A stretch of 6,354 nucleotides of DNA from Lentisphaeria bacterium (GCA_017504325.1 JAFVRL010000023.1:1-6354); one strand, 5' to 3'; positions 1 through 6,277 are shown, counted from the first letter of the stretch. Numbers and translations are program-made. The notes: generated by a model from the letters alone, not told the origin.

Positions 1-1
1 A

Positions 2-415
2 CCTGTCTATATAGAATATGCGGATGACTGTAAACTCTTGGTAGGTCTGGATGATCGAGTAATAATTCCAGTCTTTGAAGACCCTCTGACGGGGCTTGTC
101 GTGACCTGATGCTATCCGCCATTCGGCCATTTGATGGCAGTGCATTTCAATGGTGAAGATCCCTCCAGAGTCATGGAGGAGGCAGCAAGTCTTATGGAAA
201 AAGTTTTACCATTCAAGGATGAAGCAACATTATATGAAGAACCGGGAAGCGCACACTTTGAGCGGGTGAAAGGTAAATACCGTTTCATTGCAGTATTCCG
301 GTACGGCAATCTTGCGCCTCTGCGCAGGGCATTGCGTAAAGAGATATTTTCCGGCAGGTACAAGCGCAAAGGCATCGACATATATGTGGATGTGGATGCC
401 ATGTCTTTATTGTAA
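2..415 (+). pseudogene. priA: Remnant of primosomal helicase PriA with the central helicase deleted
   Basis: One reading frame runs from the window edge to 415, interrupted by a TGA at 107-109. Before the stop it reads about 35 residues with the pattern RVIIPVFEDPLTGLVV, which fits the PriA N-terminal DNA-binding domain (RVxVPF...GxVV). Immediately after the stop it reads CYPPFGHLMAVHFNG, matching the YPPF motif that opens the PriA C-terminal domain, and it continues to the usual ending (ERVKGKYRF, then VDVDAMSLL). PriA restarts stalled replication forks and is normally around 700-800 residues, so roughly 600 residues holding the DEAD/helicase core and zinc-binding cysteines are absent. The C-terminal piece could be translated from TTG 131 or ATG 134 (about 94 aa), but no good ribosome binding site is visible. 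The C-terminal match is strong and the N-terminal match moderate. Real deletion and assembly collapse cannot be told apart here. Confidence 0.72.
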
Positions 416-458
416 GATGCGAATTCTGATCATCCCGGGATCCATTTAAAACAAAAAA

Positions 459-481
459 GCCGACCCGGAGACCGGATCGGC
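459..481 (-). terminator. Rho-independent terminator of the small lipoprotein gene
   Basis: The hairpin pairs GCCGACCCGG (459-468) with CCGGATCGGC (472-481) around a 3-base loop, with a single C/A mismatch in the stem. Read on the minus strand it is followed by a T-rich tract (complement of 447-458). It begins about 20 bases past the stop codon of the minus-strand lipoprotein gene. There is no T-run on the plus-strand side, so it does not look like a terminator for the priA remnant. Confidence 0.85.
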
Positions 482-501
482 ATACAGTCGAAAAAAATGA
501 C

Positions 502-681
502 TTATTTCTGACCGACGAGAAGACCATCGCCGTAGATAAGACTTTCAATGGAGATACCCAGTACGGTCATGTAGTACACATTTTTGGAACGGGGACCGGA
601 TGTGGGAGTACGGGCGGACTGACAGGCACTGAGAGTGAAGACCATTGCGGCGGCAGCGGCGATAACGAGAAGCTTTTTCAT
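502..681 (-). CDS. Small predicted lipoprotein, 59 aa, function unknown
   Basis: The protein starts MKKLLVIAAAAAMVFTLSAC: two lysines, a hydrophobic stretch (residues 4-18) and an LSAC lipobox. Signal peptidase II should cleave before Cys20, leaving a lipid-anchored mature peptide of only 40 residues. That peptide begins QSARTPTSGPRSK and ends GDGLLVGQK, with a hydrophobic stretch (VYYMTVLGISIESLIY, residues 35-50) between. The ATG at 681-679 has a clear AAGGAG about 7 bases upstream. The gene has its own promoter (738-765) and terminator (459-481), so it is a single-gene unit. Independent signals at both ends support a real gene despite its size. I do not recognise the family. It resembles the general class of tiny outer-membrane or entericidin-like lipoproteins in size only, and no role is claimed. 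Confidence 0.85.
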   Translation of the reverse strand: MKKLLVIAAAAAMVFTLSACQSARTPTSGPRSKNVYYMTVLGISIESLIYGDGLLVGQK

Positions 682-710
682 GTTTTTTCTCCTTTTTATT
701 TGTTACCGGA

Positions 711-723
711 GTCGGTTACCGAC
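711..723. repeat. Small palindrome in the lipoprotein 5' leader
   Basis: GTCGGT-T-ACCGAC is a perfect 6-bp inverted repeat lying between the predicted promoter and the ribosome binding site of the lipoprotein gene. It could be a leader hairpin or an operator. A second copy of the half element (TTACCG) lies just beside it at 703-708. Confidence 0.35.
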
Positions 724-737
724 CCCTTCTTGTTCTT

Positions 738-765
738 AAGATACGCGTTTTTTTACAAATTGCAA
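738..765 (-). promoter_or_regulatory. Predicted sigma70-type promoter of the lipoprotein gene
   Basis: On the minus strand, TTGCAA (765-760) is followed after 16 bases by TATCTT (743-738). This would start transcription about 50 bases before the ATG at 681. The match is moderate, but it is placed correctly upstream of a gene with a good ribosome binding site. Confidence 0.5.
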
Positions 766-775
766 ATAAAAATAA

Positions 776-826
776 CTGAAAATTCTGTTTTTTTTTATAA
801 AAATTCTGTTTTTTTATAATTTTCAG
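776..826. repeat. Two-copy AT-rich tandem repeat framed by a 9-bp inverted repeat
   Basis: The unit AAAATTCTG + T-run + ATAA occurs twice in tandem, at 779-800 (nine T) and 800-819 (seven T). The pair is framed by CTGAAAATT (776-784) and its exact reverse complement AATTTTCAG (818-826). The lipoprotein promoter lies immediately to the left (738-765), so this AT-rich block sits where an UP element or a regulator site would be. Replication slippage is the simplest origin. Confidence 0.7.
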
Positions 827-985
827 CCTGTTTTTTCGTTTATATCGCAATAATATTAAATTTCACATACATATTTTTTATTCTGCTGACCCCTTTGAAG
901 AAGAGTTCTCCGGCTGTTGGAAAGGAGTTGCCCGATTTAACTTTACCCCGCCAGCGGAAGCAATTTTTTTCAGCGGTAGTCTCCC

Positions 986-1006
986 CTGCCGGGGAAGTGC
1001 CGGCAG
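986..1006 (+). terminator. Orphan GC-rich hairpin with a short T-rich tail
   Basis: CTGCCGG (986-992) pairs perfectly with CCGGCAG (1000-1006) around a 7-base loop and is followed on the plus strand by TTTGTTAT. It looks like a weak plus-strand terminator, yet no convincing plus-strand gene lies between 416 and 986. It may end an unseen small RNA or a decayed gene, or be a structured element with another role. Otherwise the stretch 682-1060 shows only the promoter, palindrome and tandem repeat listed separately. Confidence 0.4.
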
Positions 1007-1060
1007 TTTGTTATACAGATGATGTGGAAATCTTTGAGATCTGAAGTAAAGGATACATAC

Positions 1061-1110
1061 AAAAAAATACCGCTTCCTGCCGTCATTCCGGTCCGGGAGC
1101 GGTATTTTTT
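1061..1110. terminator. Bidirectional rho-independent terminator after the oxidoreductase gene
   Basis: ATACCGCTTCC (1067-1077) pairs with GGGAGCGGTAT (1095-1105) with one G-T wobble. Seven A lie on the left flank (1061-1067) and six T on the right (1105-1110), so it reads as a terminator from either side. Its right edge lies about 10 bases beyond the TCA (TGA on the minus strand) at 1121-1123, which supports that position as the ancestral end of the oxidoreductase gene rather than the premature stop at 1278. Confidence 0.88.
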
Positions 1111-1120
1111 ATATTCCGGA

Positions 1121-2195
1121 TCAATTCCAGGGGTAACGGATCTCTTTCAATGCGCCGCCTTCTTTTGCAGATTCTGCGGCATAGATCCCGGGCAAAGTAA
1201 GTTTCAGGGCATCTTTTATACTGATGGGGGATTCTTTATTTCCCTCAATGGCAGTAATAAAATCTTTCAGCATGAGATTATCTGAACCATTGTGACCACA
1301 TTCCCCCTTTCAGAAAGAGTTTTTCATCAACAATTTTCATGTTGGCGGGTTTGTCTGTTCCTTTGGGGGTGAGTTCAATTTCCAGAGGCTTGTTATTGGT
1401 GACATAGTCTCCCAGTTCATGCAGATAGATCTGTAATTTATCATTCTGCAAAATGGCATACCCTTTTTCTGCAAAGATCCTTGTAGTATGCGGCGCTCCT
1501 TTATAGGGCAGTCCGAAGGCAGTAAGCACCCGTACCACAAAATTGCTTTTCGTCCGGTACATGGCACACATGGCATTATGGGAACTATTGTTGTTCAACT
1601 GATTATAAGTACTCATGCAGCTTACAGAAACAAGTTCCTCATTTTTCAGTTCCAAAACAGGAGCAAGTGAGTGTGTGCAGTAACGGCAGCTCTCGTAAGT
1701 GGATCGCCAGGCATCATTACTGCGGGTGAGATCGTGGATATATTCGGATTCCGCATAGGCGATCTTGCCCAGTAAGCCCAGGTCCTGTATTTTTTTTGCC
1801 AGAAGAGTTTTGCTCCGGTAATTCGGGGTGGAGCCGCACATATACATGGCACGGGAGGAATTGACCTTTTTCCAAAGCAGATTACCTTCCTCAATGGAAT
1901 CTGCTGCCGGGATCTCGGCAAGCACATGGATATTTCTTTCCAGTGCTTTCACCACATATTCCGTATGGAGGGCGGGAGGGATTTCTGTAATGACAGCATC
2001 CACCTTTTCCGAATCCAGAAGAGCATCGGAAGATTCAAATAAAGCAATATCCGGAAAAAGTTCCGCCGCTTTCTGCAAATGGTTTTTATCCGGATAACTC
2101 ATTGCGGAAAGTACACACATTTCCGGAAGAAGTTTTGTGATACAACCCATCTGCATACCTCTGGGGCCGCAGCCTAAAATACCGATCTTTAACAT
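1121..2195 (-). CDS. Gfo/Idh/MocA-family NAD(P)-dependent oxidoreductase, frameshifted near the C-terminus
   Basis: The N-terminal Rossmann fold shows GCGPRG (residues 8-13, GxGxxG) and the family core pattern EIPPALHTEYVVKAL (71-85). The C-terminal substrate domain carries HDLTRSNDAWR (154-164) and RYCTHSLAP (171-179), the THS/G-x-GP signature shared with sugar dehydrogenases and GH109-like relatives. Such enzymes act on sugars or polyols in the cytoplasm. The continuous frame covers 1278-2195 (305 aa) and ends abnormally in GGMWSQWFR. Dropping one base from the G5 run at 1307-1303 restores a family-like tail starting ECGHNGSDNLMLKDF and ending at 1121, for 357 residues in all, a normal length. 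The usual EKP motif reads EIP (94-96), so the expected catalytic lysine is absent; this occurs in some subfamilies. The ATG has AAAGGAG about 6 bases upstream. Transcription is divergent from the AraC gene. It may be a recent pseudogene, a sequencing error, or a programmed frameshift. Confidence 0.85.
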
Positions 2196-2235
2196 GGAAA
2201 TCTCCTTTTTTTGTTTGATTTCATATTTTCAACAC

Positions 2236-2264
2236 TTGACATAAGAAACATTTTTTCATATATT
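2236..2264 (+). promoter_or_regulatory. Strong sigma70-type promoter of the AraC-family regulator
   Basis: A perfect TTGACA (2236-2241), a 17-base spacer and TATATT (2259-2264) predict a start near 2271, giving a leader of about 70 bases before the ATG at 2341. It needs no activator by sequence and would keep a basal supply of regulator. Its -10 overlaps that of the oppositely directed oxidoreductase promoter. Confidence 0.75.
2250..2260 (-). promoter_or_regulatory. Isolated regulator half-site in the overlapping divergent promoters
   Basis: ATTTTTTCATA, the 11-bp core of the operator box, occurs here inside the araC promoter spacer and -10, and close to the transcription start of the oxidoreductase. 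There is no second TATGA at 20 bp, so binding would be weaker. Occupancy would block the araC promoter, which would suit autorepression. Confidence 0.45.
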
Positions 2265-2289
2265 ATACACACTTTCAACAGTATATCAA
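2262..2289 (-). promoter_or_regulatory. Predicted promoter of the oxidoreductase gene
   Basis: On the minus strand, TTGATA (2289-2284), a 16-base spacer and a perfect TATAAT (2267-2262) predict a start near 2255, about 60 bases before the ATG at 2195. It lies downstream of the operator at 2302-2333, with the same geometry as the promoter at 3182-3210. Confidence 0.72.
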
Positions 2290-2302
2290 TCAGATTTCTG
2301 AT
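2289..2302. repeat. Palindrome at the -35 edge of the oxidoreductase promoter
   Basis: ATCAGA-TT-TCTGAT is a perfect 6-bp inverted repeat between the operator half-site (2302-2306) and the -35 hexamer (2284-2289), touching both. It has no counterpart at the other regulated promoter, so it could be a site for a second regulator or be chance. Confidence 0.4.
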
Positions 2303-2333
2303 CATATAAACAGTTATTTTTTCATAAAAACGG
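2302..2333 (-). promoter_or_regulatory. Predicted AraC-type operator of the oxidoreductase, also covering the araC ribosome binding site
   Basis: Read on the minus strand, the box CCGTTTTTATGAAAAAATAA (2333-2314) is followed by a second TATGA (2306-2302) exactly 20 bp after the first (2326-2322). AraC proteins bind two tandem half-sites about two helical turns apart. The -35 hexamer begins at base 45 counted from the start of the box. The plus-strand end of the box (CGG, 2331-2333) runs into the ACGGAGA ribosome binding site of araC, so binding here could also affect araC. A perfect second copy of the box is upstream of the gene at 3257. Confidence 0.75.
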
Positions 2334-2340
2334 AGATTTT

Positions 2341-3135
2341 ATGGATTATTTCAATGATCTTACCATTCTGGATGTATCCAGATGTGTGACCAAACGCAAC
2401 GGTTACCCCATGAAAAATCCCAATTATACCATTGGAATCATGCTCAAAGGGCCTGCCATACGGCATTATGAAGGTCATTCCCTTATTCTGGAAACTCCTT
2501 TTTTATATTGGAGCAGTCCCCATACTCCTGTTTCCGCATGGCGGACACCGCCCAATACGGAACGGGAAAATCTCTGGATGAATCTTAACAGAAAACGGGC
2601 GGAAAGGATGCTGGAAGCTCTGGACAAACTTCCCTATGGAAAGTTCGGCAATCATGTGCTTTATAAAACAGAGAAACTCTGTGAGATCTTTGAACGGCTC
2701 CGGATATGTTTTTTAAGAAAACTTCCTGCGGAAAAATATCATCTGCCATTGCTGGTGGAAGAGTTTATGGCTGCCATCGGCGAATCGGTCATTGATGGCA
2801 GACGCGGGGAAAAAATAAACGGTCATGTGGAAAAAATCGCGTTGAAAATGTATGAGACCCCGGAGAAAGATTTTGATATGGAAATGATCGCAGAAGAAGC
2901 GGGAGTAAGCAAAGAATATTTCCGACACTGTTTCCGGGAGCAGATGGGGATCTCTTTTCACCGGTATCTTCTTTCCCAGAGATATGCTCTTGCCGTAAAG
3001 TTATTGCAGGAATCTTCTTTAAGCGTGGGGGAGATCTCGGAAAGATGCGGTTTTGCCGCCCAGAGGGAATTTACTCTTTTCTTCAAAAAGCGTTCCGGAT
3101 ATTCTCCCGCAAAATTCCGGAAATATTCCATGTAA
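2341..3135 (+). CDS. AraC-family transcriptional regulator
   Basis: The 264-residue protein has the family layout. A variable N-terminal region (about 1-150), presumed to bind a small ligand, is followed by a C-terminal DNA-binding domain with two helix-turn-helix units. The first is DMEMIAEEAGVSKEYFRHCF (179-198). The second is SVGEISERCGFAAQREFTLF (228-247), closing with KKRSGYSPAKFRK (249-261), the classic AraC signature. The length is normal. The ATG follows CGGAGA by about 5 bases. The gene sits between two targets carrying an identical operator box: it is divergent from the oxidoreductase and 121 bp upstream of the 996-aa gene on the same strand. No terminator is visible after it, so some read-through into the next gene is possible. 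It most likely senses a sugar or breakdown product and activates both neighbours. The ligand cannot be read from the sequence. Confidence 0.95.
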   Translation: MDYFNDLTILDVSRCVTKRNGYPMKNPNYTIGIMLKGPAIRHYEGHSLILETPFLYWSSPHTPVSAWRTPPNTERENLWMNLNRKRAERMLEALDKLPYGKFGNHVLYKTEKLCEIFERLRICFLRKLPAEKYHLPLLVEEFMAAIGESVIDGRRGEKINGHVEKIALKMYETPEKDFDMEMIAEEAGVSKEYFRHCFREQMGISFHRYLLSQRYALAVKLLQESSLSVGEISERCGFAAQREFTLFFKKRSGYSPAKFRKYSM

Positions 3136-3137
3136 AA

Positions 3138-3169
3138 CCGTTTTTATGAAAAAATAATTGATTTTATGA
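3138..3169 (+). promoter_or_regulatory. Predicted AraC-type operator of the 996-aa gene
   Basis: CCGTTTTTATGAAAAAATAA (3138-3157) is an exact reverse-complement copy of the box at 2314-2333. The direct repeat TTTTATGAAA occurs at 3142-3151 and 3162-3171, exactly 20 bp apart, so both half-sites lie on the same face of the helix. The box begins two bases after the araC stop codon. The -35 hexamer starts at base 45 from the start of the box, as at the oxidoreductase promoter. A partial third element, AACCGTTTTT (3191-3200), lies in the promoter spacer. Confidence 0.8.
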
Positions 3170-3181
3170 AATATTTATCCC

Positions 3182-3210
3182 TTGTAAAATAACCGTTTTT
3201 GACTTATAAT
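3182..3210 (+). promoter_or_regulatory. Predicted activator-dependent promoter of the 996-aa gene
   Basis: A weak -35 TTGTAA (3182-3187), a 17-base spacer and a perfect TATAAT (3205-3210) predict a start near 3217. A poor -35 with AraC half-sites just upstream is the usual pattern of an activated promoter. The predicted start lies after TTG 3215, which argues against initiation there and favours ATG 3257. Confidence 0.7.
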
Positions 3211-3256
3211 AAGGTTGCGGAAAAAAGTATCTGCAAAAAAAATAAGGAGAGAAAAA

Positions 3257-6247
3257 ATGTCAAACGACAGATGGATTTATTATGATTTTTCCACAGAAAC
3301 TGAATTGAAAGAGTGGCAGAATATTGTCAGAAAAGAAAATTCTTTTTCCTTTGATGTATCCTTTGACTGTAAAGAGGATGGAGAATATATCCTTATTATG
3401 ACCCAAACCAATTCCCTTATAGATGAAAGGGAACCCAACCTTACTTCCGTATGTATTCAGGGTAAAACTTATAACTGTCCCTCTGATACCGTGCCTTATT
3501 TCACCGGGATGAACGGTAACAGAAACGGTATATTCCTTACTTTGAAAAAAGGAAAATATCTTATCCATGCAGAAGGAAAAAATCTTGCAGAAAAACTGGA
3601 AAATTTTGTTAAGCTCTCCCTGATAAAAAGTCCCTTTTCCAAAGTGGAAAAAGTAACTGCTTCTCCCGCGTATTATACAATGGATATGCCGGAAAAATAT
3701 AAAGAAACAGAAAAAAGTATTGATCTGTCTTCCTTTGCTCCCGGGATCGGCTGTACGGAGATCCCCGGAAGATTCGGTTTTGTCAAAGGCGATGGCGTAC
3801 TGGATTTTTCCATGCTTACTCTGGGTACTGTTACAAAAATGTATATGACAGGACACCCCGGATATAAAAAACCTTTCTACTGGCATTACTCTGTATTCCC
3901 GGAAGGGGAAAATTCCTATCATGGTACTGTGCCTCCTGCAAGAACGGGTATAAAAGAGGATGAAGTAAAGATCAATCACCTTTGCAGTACATGGAAAAGT
4001 GCTTTTAACGGGAAAAATTTTTCCTGTACCTACTCTCTGGCGACTCCTGCTCTTCTTACAGAATATGACGGAAAGGAAATGTGTTTATCCGATCTGGAAT
4101 ATGCGGGAAACTATCAGTATGCTCTTGTCAGCCGCAAAGGCGGGAAAATTGAAGTTGTTCCTTTAAGGGATCTTTCTCTTGAGGATATGGCGGAAAATTA
4201 TATCCTTCTCTTTTCTGCAACAGAATTTCCCGATCTTCCGCTGCTTCTGGTCTTTCAGAAAAAGCCGGGAAAGTTTACGGTAAAGTATGATGAAAAGACC
4301 AACCGTTTGAGCCGTATCCTTATTGAAAACTGTCCTTTGCTTTTTACTGCCACCCCCTACGGGATCGAATCTTTTGACCCCATTGCCCCGGATGATGAAA
4401 CATTTATCCGTAAAAGTGTGGCTCTTTGCCGTTTCTGGAGCAGGGCATTTCTTGCCTATCCGGTAAAGATGGAAGAATATTACAAGCATGATGAGGAAAA
4501 TAAAAAGACAACGATCGTACAGAAATTTTCCTACCGTTATATCAAAGACGACTGGGGAACGGATCCTCTGGAACTTGCCCCCATTCCTCCGGCAGCCCAG
4601 CTTTCCGGACTTATGGAAACGGAAGAAAATACCGATTTTAATTTCCCCGCTCAAATGGGACCCCTGAAGGGCAGGATCGGTACATACAGTTGTTATACTC
4701 TCCCCTGGATGCCCTGTTCCAGAAAATTCCCGCTGAAAAATGCCCACTCAAAATTGCCGGAACTTTTGAAAGACGGCTACGATGAATATTTTGATTTTGT
4801 AAGTTCCTTCCCGCCGCCCGCCCAGTCTTATCCCTATGCAGGGGCATTTCTGGAACCATACGCTTTTGCTTCTGCTCTTACCAATTTCCTTTCAAAAGAA
4901 GATCAGAAAAAGTTGCGGGATAATCTTTTCCGGGCATTGACCTTTATCTGTGATGAAGAGGCGACAGGAGATTACAAGACCATCAATTTCGGGGAGATCA
5001 TGGCTGCTTCTCCGGAAAATGAGGAGCTTCTTGCCATTTATGATGATCCGGCATTGCGGCGTCTTGCATTGAAATTGTGGAATACAAGGAAAGAACCCTT
5101 TACCGGCAGGGAATATACCATCTGTTATCTGAATTTGTGCTACTTTACCGGAGGGATCCTGAAGACAGGTTCACGGGAGGAGGTCAAAAATCTTGCCATT
5201 CCCCTTATTGAAAATGACTGGGGGCTGGGACTTGCTTTCTACTACATCTTCCTGGCAACACTTGCCTGCGGCGATCTTACGCCCGTAAAGAAAAACTTTG
5301 CTGTTCTGAAAAGTGCCTTCCATTTCTTTGAGATGTTCCACGACTGGGCTTGCATGGGTTCCGGTTACAGCGAAAACGGGGTGACATGGTGTGAAGGAGC
5401 CAATTACGGAGCCTTTACCGCCTTCACCCAGTTGTGTGAACTATTGGACGAAAAGGAAAGTTTGTCCCACGCAAGATATTACAGCAGCAAACAGTTTGCC
5501 TTGCGTATGGGGATCTTCCGGGCAAGCCGCTATTACTTCTATAAATATTTCGGTATTCCCCCCTACGACATCTGCCAGTCCTTCCGGGAGGGCAATCAGA
5601 TCTATGGTCAGTTCCTTGCTGCCCCCAAAGATGTGAAGGAGGATGGGTACAGACCCCATACACTTTACAAAATGAGTACGGAAGGATTGTACGGGGAACT
5701 TTTCAGCGGTGCGGGAAAGTTTTTCCCGGAGGATTGGAAAAGAGTGCGTACATTAGTGGGAAAAGATCTGCATGAACTACAAGAGGGAACAAAGGCCTCC
5801 TGGGGAATTCTGGAACCTGCCGCAGTCTATCTTATGATGCTTGCTCTGGATGAGGATGTATCTTCCGAAACTTTTGAAAAGGAACTTGCCTATATCAAAG
5901 AAAGAGGCTTCCTTATGCAGAGATGGCGGGGGATCCATATTTTCAGCAGAAGACTGCCGCAGAATGCCTGGGAAACACAGGTACGGGCATGGAATGAGAT
6001 GAAGAAACACCCAATATGGCTTACCTTGTGGAGAAATGTCCTTATCCATTCCGCGGAATGGACGGGAACGGAAGCAGAGATCACTTTTGAGGTAAACGGG
6101 GAAAATGCCTTTATCCGTATGGGGTATAAGAAAAAGCCTCTGAATGTATATCTGGACGGAAAGGAACTTGCCTTTGTCTGTGATGAAAAGGAAAAGACTG
6201 TGGAAGTTTCTCTTGAAAAAGGCGGCGTATTGTACTGTAAATACTGA
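3257..6247 (+). CDS. Large cytoplasmic protein of unknown specificity, possibly an alpha/alpha-toroid carbohydrate-active enzyme
   Basis: I do not recognise this 996-residue protein with certainty. It starts MSNDRWIYYDFS with no signal peptide or membrane segment, so it should be cytoplasmic. Residues 1-130 look like a beta-sandwich of the carbohydrate-binding kind (KKGKYLIHAEGKN, 97-109). About 160-450 is also beta-rich (PFYWHYSVFPEGENSYHG, 206-223). From about 476 to 870 it is helical and rich in aromatics, with WMPC, then NDWGLGLAFYYIF and HDWACMGSGYSENGVTWCEG (695-714) followed by ANYGAF. The SENGVTWCEGANYG stretch recalls the EG...Y segment of heparinase II/III-type and other alpha/alpha-toroid lyases; this likeness is weak. 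A small beta domain closes the protein (about 930-996). ATG 3257 is chosen because AAGGAG lies 7 bases upstream; an in-frame TTG at 3215 lies before the predicted transcription start. AraC control next to a sugar-type oxidoreductase supports a glycan-processing role. A polysaccharide lyase, a glycoside hydrolase or a non-catalytic protein all remain possible. Confidence 0.9.
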   Translation: MSNDRWIYYDFSTETELKEWQNIVRKENSFSFDVSFDCKEDGEYILIMTQTNSLIDEREPNLTSVCIQGKTYNCPSDTVPYFTGMNGNRNGIFLTLKKGKYLIHAEGKNLAEKLENFVKLSLIKSPFSKVEKVTASPAYYTMDMPEKYKETEKSIDLSSFAPGIGCTEIPGRFGFVKGDGVLDFSMLTLGTVTKMYMTGHPGYKKPFYWHYSVFPEGENSYHGTVPPARTGIKEDEVKINHLCSTWKSAFNGKNFSCTYSLATPALLTEYDGKEMCLSDLEYAGNYQYALVSRKGGKIEVVPLRDLSLEDMAENYILLFSATEFPDLPLLLVFQKKPGKFTVKYDEKTNRLSRILIENCPLLFTATPYGIESFDPIAPDDETFIRKSVALCRFWSRAFLAYPVKMEEYYKHDEENKKTTIVQKFSYRYIKDDWGTDPLELAPIPPAAQLSGLMETEENTDFNFPAQMGPLKGRIGTYSCYTLPWMPCSRKFPLKNAHSKLPELLKDGYDEYFDFVSSFPPPAQSYPYAGAFLEPYAFASALTNFLSKEDQKKLRDNLFRALTFICDEEATGDYKTINFGEIMAASPENEELLAIYDDPALRRLALKLWNTRKEPFTGREYTICYLNLCYFTGGILKTGSREEVKNLAIPLIENDWGLGLAFYYIFLATLACGDLTPVKKNFAVLKSAFHFFEMFHDWACMGSGYSENGVTWCEGANYGAFTAFTQLCELLDEKESLSHARYYSSKQFALRMGIFRASRYYFYKYFGIPPYDICQSFREGNQIYGQFLAAPKDVKEDGYRPHTLYKMSTEGLYGELFSGAGKFFPEDWKRVRTLVGKDLHELQEGTKASWGILEPAAVYLMMLALDEDVSSETFEKELAYIKERGFLMQRWRGIHIFSRRLPQNAWETQVRAWNEMKKHPIWLTLWRNVLIHSAEWTGTEAEITFEVNGENAFIRMGYKKKPLNVYLDGKELAFVCDEKEKTVEVSLEKGGVLYCKY

Positions 6248-6266
6248 TAAAAAGCAGAAAGAATAT

Positions 6267-6277
6267 ATTTTTTCATA
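6267..6277 (-). promoter_or_regulatory. Fourth copy of the regulator half-site, downstream of the 996-aa gene
   Basis: ATTTTTTCATA recurs 19 bases after the stop codon, with another TCATA at 6296-6300 (23 bp away instead of 20). It may belong to a further regulated gene beyond the window edge or be a chance AT-rich match. The region 6248-6354 holds no gene and no convincing terminator. Confidence 0.35.

Noticed and set aside
285..548. Minus-strand reading frame of 87 codons
   Set aside because: It crosses the lipoprotein end, its terminator and the antisense of the priA C-terminus.
1019..1285. Plus-strand reading frame of 88 codons
   Set aside because: It runs through the terminator at 1061-1110 and antisense to the restored oxidoreductase tail.
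2314..3157. 20-bp perfect inverted repeats flanking araC, resembling the ends of a mobile element
   Set aside because: There is no transposase and no target duplication, and each copy sits at a fixed distance from a promoter, so operator function explains them better.
3215..3256. Upstream TTG start adding 14 residues to the 996-aa protein
   Set aside because: The TTG lies at or before the predicted transcription start and has no ribosome binding site; ATG 3257 has AAGGAG at 7 bases.
3260..3979. Minus-strand reading frame of 239 codons
   Set aside because: It lies wholly antisense to the well-supported 996-aa gene and is low-complexity (rich in F, I and S); it has no recognisable family and no ribosome binding site of note.
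4163..4747. Minus-strand reading frame of 194 codons
   Set aside because: It is a shadow of the same gene with no protein-like motif or signals.
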